From Echinococcus granulosus (lineage: Eukaryota; Platyhelminthes; Cestoda; Cyclophyllidea; Taeniidae), in contig NW_020170416.1 in assembly GCF_000524195.1 (NCBI RefSeq), forward strand, positions 508,250 to 572,249: DNA of 64,000 bases, in the 5' to 3' direction. Made by a program: the position numbers and the translations under genes. Positions 58,955 to 64,000 of the stretch are shown in pieces (positions within the stretch are counted from its first letter, which is position 1; every line of letters starts with the position of its first letter). Under the pieces are notes generated by a model. The model was not told the DNA's origin. It worked only from the letters and a program-made list of their open reading frames with translations, and did no database searches.

Positions 58955-59930
58955 AAGGACTGAGGGCGAGGGCATTAAGTCCGAGGCACAAAGTTATGGC
59001 TATCGAGGCTAGGGCCTGTCTCGTCTCGACCACTAATGATTTACAGCCCCTTCTTCCTCACTACAGTCCATCCCTCTCACTTTCTTACCTCCTGTCAGTT
59101 ATTTGCGGTCTAGAAGCGGTCTGGAAAGTGGCTTTAATGATCTCAATAGACATCTCTGTAGTTAAAAGGAAGGGTTTTGTAGTTTTGCCTTTACTAGCCA
59201 CAGATCAGCTCGTGAGCTTTTAAATACGTTCAAGACTTTGAAACTCGAATTCATAAGCACAATGTGAAACAGCTGTTTTGTCGGGAGTTTCCTTGAATGG
59301 TTTGAGGAGGAAGTTGACACATTAGATGGGATTGTTTTTATGAAGTCCTGACCTCCATTTGGATCGAAATCAGATTTGAATGCAGAGGTCTACTACGCAT
59401 CACTGAGAGGATCCAACCACCAGGTCATGGATTCAGATTCCTTATTGGACTTCTGAGATTACTGCACTCTCTATGACCTGGGGAAGTTGAAGGTGTGACA
59501 TTGAAACCGCTGATGAGGGGATAACTTTTTCTGACCAGCTAGATAAAAAATTACCCAAAACATTTAAAGCTGCCAATTTTTTGACCTTACGGTAAAGAAC
59601 TACGCAACACCTGTCAGATCAAAGGCGGAGTCCGGAAGTATTTTGATGCAATTTATCGTCAATCCACATAAAATCATTATTGGCCAATTCGGTCGGCTGA
59701 AAACTGAATTCGCACAAAACCTGATTCCATCCACGCAAATATGGAGGTGGTGGATTCAACTGGTATAATTGGAAAACAAAGTGAAGCAATGGTAAGCATG
59801 CACTTTCGGAAGCTTTCGGGTTGGTGTGCTTAGCCTGGAGGATCTGTGGGTCCATCTAAATCAGGATTATTGCTTCCTGCTTTTACAAACATTCAGTCGT
59901 ATATTTTTCGTGGCTAGAGGGTCCTCATGT

Positions 59931-60392
59931 CTAACAACGCTTGTGGATAATCGTCAGTGTAGAATCCCCTGCCGGAGGAATTCCTAAGTCCTCCGCTTTG
60001 ACGGTGACATTGGACCATCGCCCAGTTTCAGTGGCCAATGCTAAACCGACCACGAAGGTCACACTCGGGGAGAGGTATTTTTCCACACGGTTTTTGAAGA
60101 AGGTCAGGTCGGTGAAAAAAATAATAAGCAGCCAACCCTGCACTCCTTGAGGCAGAAGTTTCCAGTGTGGGTGTCTAGCTGGAACGGGAATAATCCAGCC
60201 TCGATTTTGGAACTTGTCCAGAGGTCTCAGCCACAAGACCTTCCAAATTGTTAAATCACTCATCAGTGGCAAGTTTGTTGATGGCGACTTCTTCATATCA
60301 CGGAAAAGTAGGAGATTATTCTCCGGGGCATAGAGCTCTAGGATTCTATACCTTTTTGACTTCAATCTTGATATGAAGGTGAAAGGATGCAT
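59931..60392 (-). CDS. Unidentified 153-codon ORF
   Basis: The longest ORF of the right flank (starts MHPFTFISRLKSKRYRILEL), rich in Trp, Leu, Pro and Lys; the segment QGVQGWLLIIFFTDLTFFKN is hydrophobic. It could be a single-exon gene, one exon, or a decayed repeat. No known motif, reverse-transcriptase box or splice chain was found. A second minus ORF at 59619-59855 is close by. Confidence 0.25.
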   Translation of the reverse strand: MHPFTFISRLKSKRYRILELYAPENNLLLFRDMKKSPSTNLPLMSDLTIWKVLWLRPLDKFQNRGWIIPVPARHPHWKLLPQGVQGWLLIIFFTDLTFFKNRVEKYLSPSVTFVVGLALATETGRWSNVTVKAEDLGIPPAGDSTLTIIHKRC

Positions 60393-63300
60393 TCCTGAAG
60401 TATCTTCTAAATTTATTCTTATCCCTTGAAATGCCGAAAATGTAATTTTATTGAATCAAGGAGGTTCAAAATGCCTCCAAGCCAAGAAATACTTTACTTT
60501 CACAGGAAAGAAAAACCAATCAGAAGAGTAGGAATGAAAAATCCTATTAAAGAGATTTCTTGAAGGCCGACTTTCAAGCTTAGGCATCGATAGTTGGGCT
60601 TAACGAAGCGTTCATCCAAAGGAGAGCCTTACCTCCACGAAGGTGGTGAACAATGCTTTTTGCAGGTAATCTATAAGACGGAAAAGTTGGGAGGGTAAAA
60701 AATATGACGCATGTCTGGTCAAATGCACCTTGGAGACGGCCTGTGTGTGTGTGTGGGTTGGTGCCAGCGAGTGTGCGTCGCATCACATCGATTCCAGCAC
60801 AGTTGGTCACAGGCCAAGAAAGCCCGCGGCGAAAGCACCGAAGACGGAGGTATTGGAGGGTGAGAGGTGGGGGATGGGGTATGGCAAATCTGCCTTAAAA
60901 ATGACAAAAAACAGCTGACTAGGGTCATTTAAATGGTTCAAGGGAGATTTATGATGTTTTGCGGTCCGAATGGCGCGCGGTCTGTGCATATGTGTCTCTG
61001 TGTGTTTCCGTACGTGCGGGTTTGACTTTTGACTACTGTTGTGCCCTAAATGAATCGTTTACTGCGTCTTTGTTTAATTTTACCTGGGGCAATCTGATTA
61101 AATCGTCAATAAAAGCCGTGGCCATCCATGACTGCAAGAACTTAAGAGCTCTAGGGAATCATAATCGCTTAAGTCCAGTCCCTCATGGAAGGTAAAACTG
61201 ATGATCCTTACTAACATTATCAACGCAACCAGTGGAACTATCTGGAGAAAGAGTCGTGGTAATTGGCCTACTTGTGCCTACAATTCATTATAAGAGTCAC
61301 CACCCTAGAATGAAGTAAGTTGCAGAATTCCTACCAGGTCAATGGCACCATGGAGGAAGGAGCATCGGGAGAGGAGGAGAGGTGTACATATCTTTGAGAC
61401 ACAAATTCGTCTTAGGAGGAATTATGGTAAAGATTCTGGCAATACAAATTTAGCGGACTACAGTTGTCATTTTGCGGAGTGAAGGGGGACTTCCAGACAT
61501 TGTTTTATCCACAGCAGTGACTCTGTCCTCGAAGAATACTGCACTAAAGGTGAAATTCTTTGCAAATTTTAGTTCCGATTTCTTGGTGAATTAGGTGAGA
61601 TTTCTCGCACCTCCTGCGGTGGCTGACTAAATTTGTCCTTGATGTTAGCTATTAGCTATAGAGGCCTGGGTTGCACCTTCCACACAGAACGCATCCCAAC
61701 AAGCCCTTGCTATTTATCACGGGGAGATACTAAAATCTTACTTTAAGGTGTTCCTACAGTCACAGCCCTATTTGCATCTCCCTTAGTTTGGCTGTTTGGT
61801 GCCCTTTCAGGGCCTTCTACCGCAATACGTGCCCTAATGAGTGGGGACTAGGGCAAATAGGGGGTCGAGGTGGCATTCACTACCCCTTTTTCGGACAGAG
61901 GACGGACGAACGGGCGAGAGCAAAGTGGATAGGCGAAACAGTTGCGACCAGTGTTTGGAGGATCAAAGAAGGTGCTATTTAATTTGATAACTTGAAGAAT
62001 GTGGAAGAGACTCTTCCATTTATTCCCATGCATCACCTATTGGAAAAACCTAACTAGGAGTTGCCTTTACAAGCACCTCACTTACTTCTCCTTGATCATC
62101 AATATGCAGTAAAAGATTTTATCACTTCAATTTGGCATCCGTTAGTCAAGTGAGGTCGTTTAACGTTTATAAAATGCAATTTTGAAGGTACCTCTAGTTG
62201 TTGAATTTGCCTTGCTGCCAAGTCCAAAAGCAACGAGTTTTCTACTCTTTTCGACCCTGTACATAGAGCCACAGGGGCGTGAGGACACGATGCGACCATT
62301 GAAGAGAGGCGGACTCAACTGGATAGGTAAGTGAAGTGCTTTAAGGATGATACATGTCAAATAAGGACAAACAACTGAACTACCTGTGACCTGCGTTGAT
62401 CACGCTACCTCCGCCCTCCCGAACCGTTAAGGCAGTTTGATTTTGTGAGCCATCTATGAGTTCAGCATTCACTGGAGCGATTGAATAGTCGTTGATTAAA
62501 CGAAGAATCCCGTTTGGCTAACAATTTGGGCTTCATCAAGCGGATGAAAGCGCCACTTTCCCAAATTTTATAGGGCTAAAAGTCACTGCGTTGCATAAAA
62601 TACCAGTGAGTGAAAGCTCCACCTGAATAGGTTGTAGGCCCCCCAATCAGTTGATTAAATTTAACTTTTGAATGGAAGGAAAGCTGTAGCTTTGGGTATT
62701 GGGCTTAAGATGTAGCCGTTGAATCGCCAGATTTTGAAGCTGGTATTGTACCTAAGACGTGTTCCAGGTCTATGCTTCCACACCGGTTCAACAGGTAATG
62801 CAAGCTACAGTGGGAAAAAATCCCTTGAGATGTTCTTTGCAGCTAGCTTCCACGACGTAGTGTTACATTTGTCGGTGTATAAGGAGTAAAGATGGGCGTC
62901 AGTCCCTCGTTGCGGAACTTCCGCTGCGGAGCTGTTGGTTGCCCCTGCTGAATGTAGTCCAAGCTTGTCCGTTATACGCTTCTAGATGCATTTGAAGAGG
63001 TGTTTTTGATGGAGGTACCATTCAGGAAGGCTTTCAAAAGCTTCATCACCTCTCGTGGCGATGGAAATGCACTGTATTTGGAAGGGCCTTCTAATTACGT
63101 GTCACTTTGTGATGAAATAATTCCTTGACTCCTGCATTAAGAGACAGTTGTGGAGGATACCAGATGGGTGGATCTCAAGCCTTTAATCTTCAAACCGCTA
63201 GTTTGCTTTTCATTTCTCTTTCTAGAGCGCCACCTAGCTAAATTTTTGGAGATAAGTGGCTTTCCTATCACAGCACAAAGCCAAGCTGCTATGCCTCCAG

Positions 63301-64000
63301 GGCTCAACCCCATTTCTTGCCTAAAGAAGGCGCTTGCTTTGTGTGTGGTAGGCAGCAGATGCAATTTTTCATCATGATTAGTGAAGTGTGCCTAAGCTTC
63401 AACTTCTCAATGCAGTCACACGACTGCAATATGTAGAAGAACGAATTTCTTACATCGGGAAACAACTCCCACCCCCAAAACCAGCCCATGAGATGTGCGC
63501 TTTTGGTAGGAAGGAAAGGAGGGAGAGGGAGAGACAATGCCTCATTCTCCAAGCTCCAAGCGATGCTTGCTACCTTTTCCCCCCATTAGCATTTTGCTAA
63601 ACCACGCGCTGAATGGGGACACGAAGCAGGACAGACCATCGGGAGGTGTGAGTGGGGGAGGAGCAAAGACGGTCGTAGCCAGCGATCATGTGTCACTTTA
63701 AAGAATAACTACATCACAGCTTAAAAATGTCACTATTCCGCCATGTCAAGTCCATTAGAAGGTTCCTTGGGGCCATAATACCTTTTTAACCCCACTTTAT
63801 AGAAATTGCGTATCAAAAGATTTCCCCACCTCAGTAGTACCTGCTTTCCACTTAAAAAATCTAAAAATAAGACTCTATTTTAAGTAAATGTTTGAAGCTT
63901 ATAATACGGAAAAGGATTTTTGATAAATTTTTTAAAGAGGAAGAAACAGCTGCTAATATTATTTGCTTGGCCTCGAGATGGGAGGGGGTGGAGGCACTTG

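Larger units (their letters stand above)
52654..64000. other. Right flank: IRX 3' UTR and gene-poor sequence
   Basis: No conserved protein was recognised in 11 kb. A short GGATG-type repeat occurs at about 52.84-52.91 kb. CT-rich and GA-rich blocks lie at 55.08-55.75 kb, and a G12 run at 58943-58954. One ORF of 153 codons (minus, 59931-60392) is listed separately. Several short ORFs end in donor-like sites (for example near 58.0 kb) but cannot be chained. An AATAAA at about 54396 is too distant to assign to IRX with confidence. Confidence 0.4.

Noticed and set aside
1..64000. CRISPR arrays, bacterial operons, phage genes, rRNA
   Set aside because: No regularly spaced repeats, polycistronic layout or rRNA-like sequence; the window is intron-containing animal DNA.

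Overview
This is eukaryotic, metazoan genomic DNA. Coding sequence is broken into exons with GT-AG junctions, one intron uses GC-AG, and there are no operons, Shine-Dalgarno sites or long uninterrupted ORFs. A mix of very short introns (49-160 nt) and multi-kilobase introns, moderate AT content, Ser-rich low-complexity proteins and divergent versions of conserved animal genes suggest a flatworm, perhaps a cestode. That lineage call is inference. Most ORFs over 60 codons are chance ORFs; the genes were found by joining exons by splice site, reading phase and protein family.

Three genes are supported. (1) At about 4.2-6.7 kb on the minus strand lies the 5' end of an RB1CC1/FIP200 (ATG11/ATG17-like autophagy scaffold) gene. 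Four phase-compatible exons encode an N-terminal ubiquitin-like fold and the start of the conserved N-terminal helical domain; the rest runs off the left edge. (2) At 18.3-38.5 kb on the plus strand is a 14-16 exon phosphatase-and-actin-regulator (PHACTR) gene. It ends in an intact PP1-binding C-terminus, but no RPEL actin-binding repeat is visible anywhere. Its middle is Ser-rich, acidic and low-complexity, built largely of phase-1 symmetric exons, two of them candidate microexons. (3) At 46.3-52.7 kb on the plus strand is a four-exon Iroquois (TALE class) homeobox gene whose homeodomain is split by a 70-nt intron.

Between these are AT-rich intergenic and intronic stretches, a degenerate CATC tetranucleotide satellite at about 16.0-16.3 kb with echoes elsewhere, homopolymer and GT-dinucleotide tracts, and a G-quadruplex-type C-run block near 41.0 kb. 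A pair of candidate minus-strand exons of an unidentified gene lies at 12.4-12.8 kb. About 41-49 kb is unusually poor in ORFs, and the last 11 kb shows no recognisable gene.

The three genes have unrelated roles (autophagy initiation, PP1 targeting, developmental transcription) and show no sign of functional clustering. No CRISPR array, rRNA, tRNA, prophage or convincing transposase or reverse transcriptase was seen.
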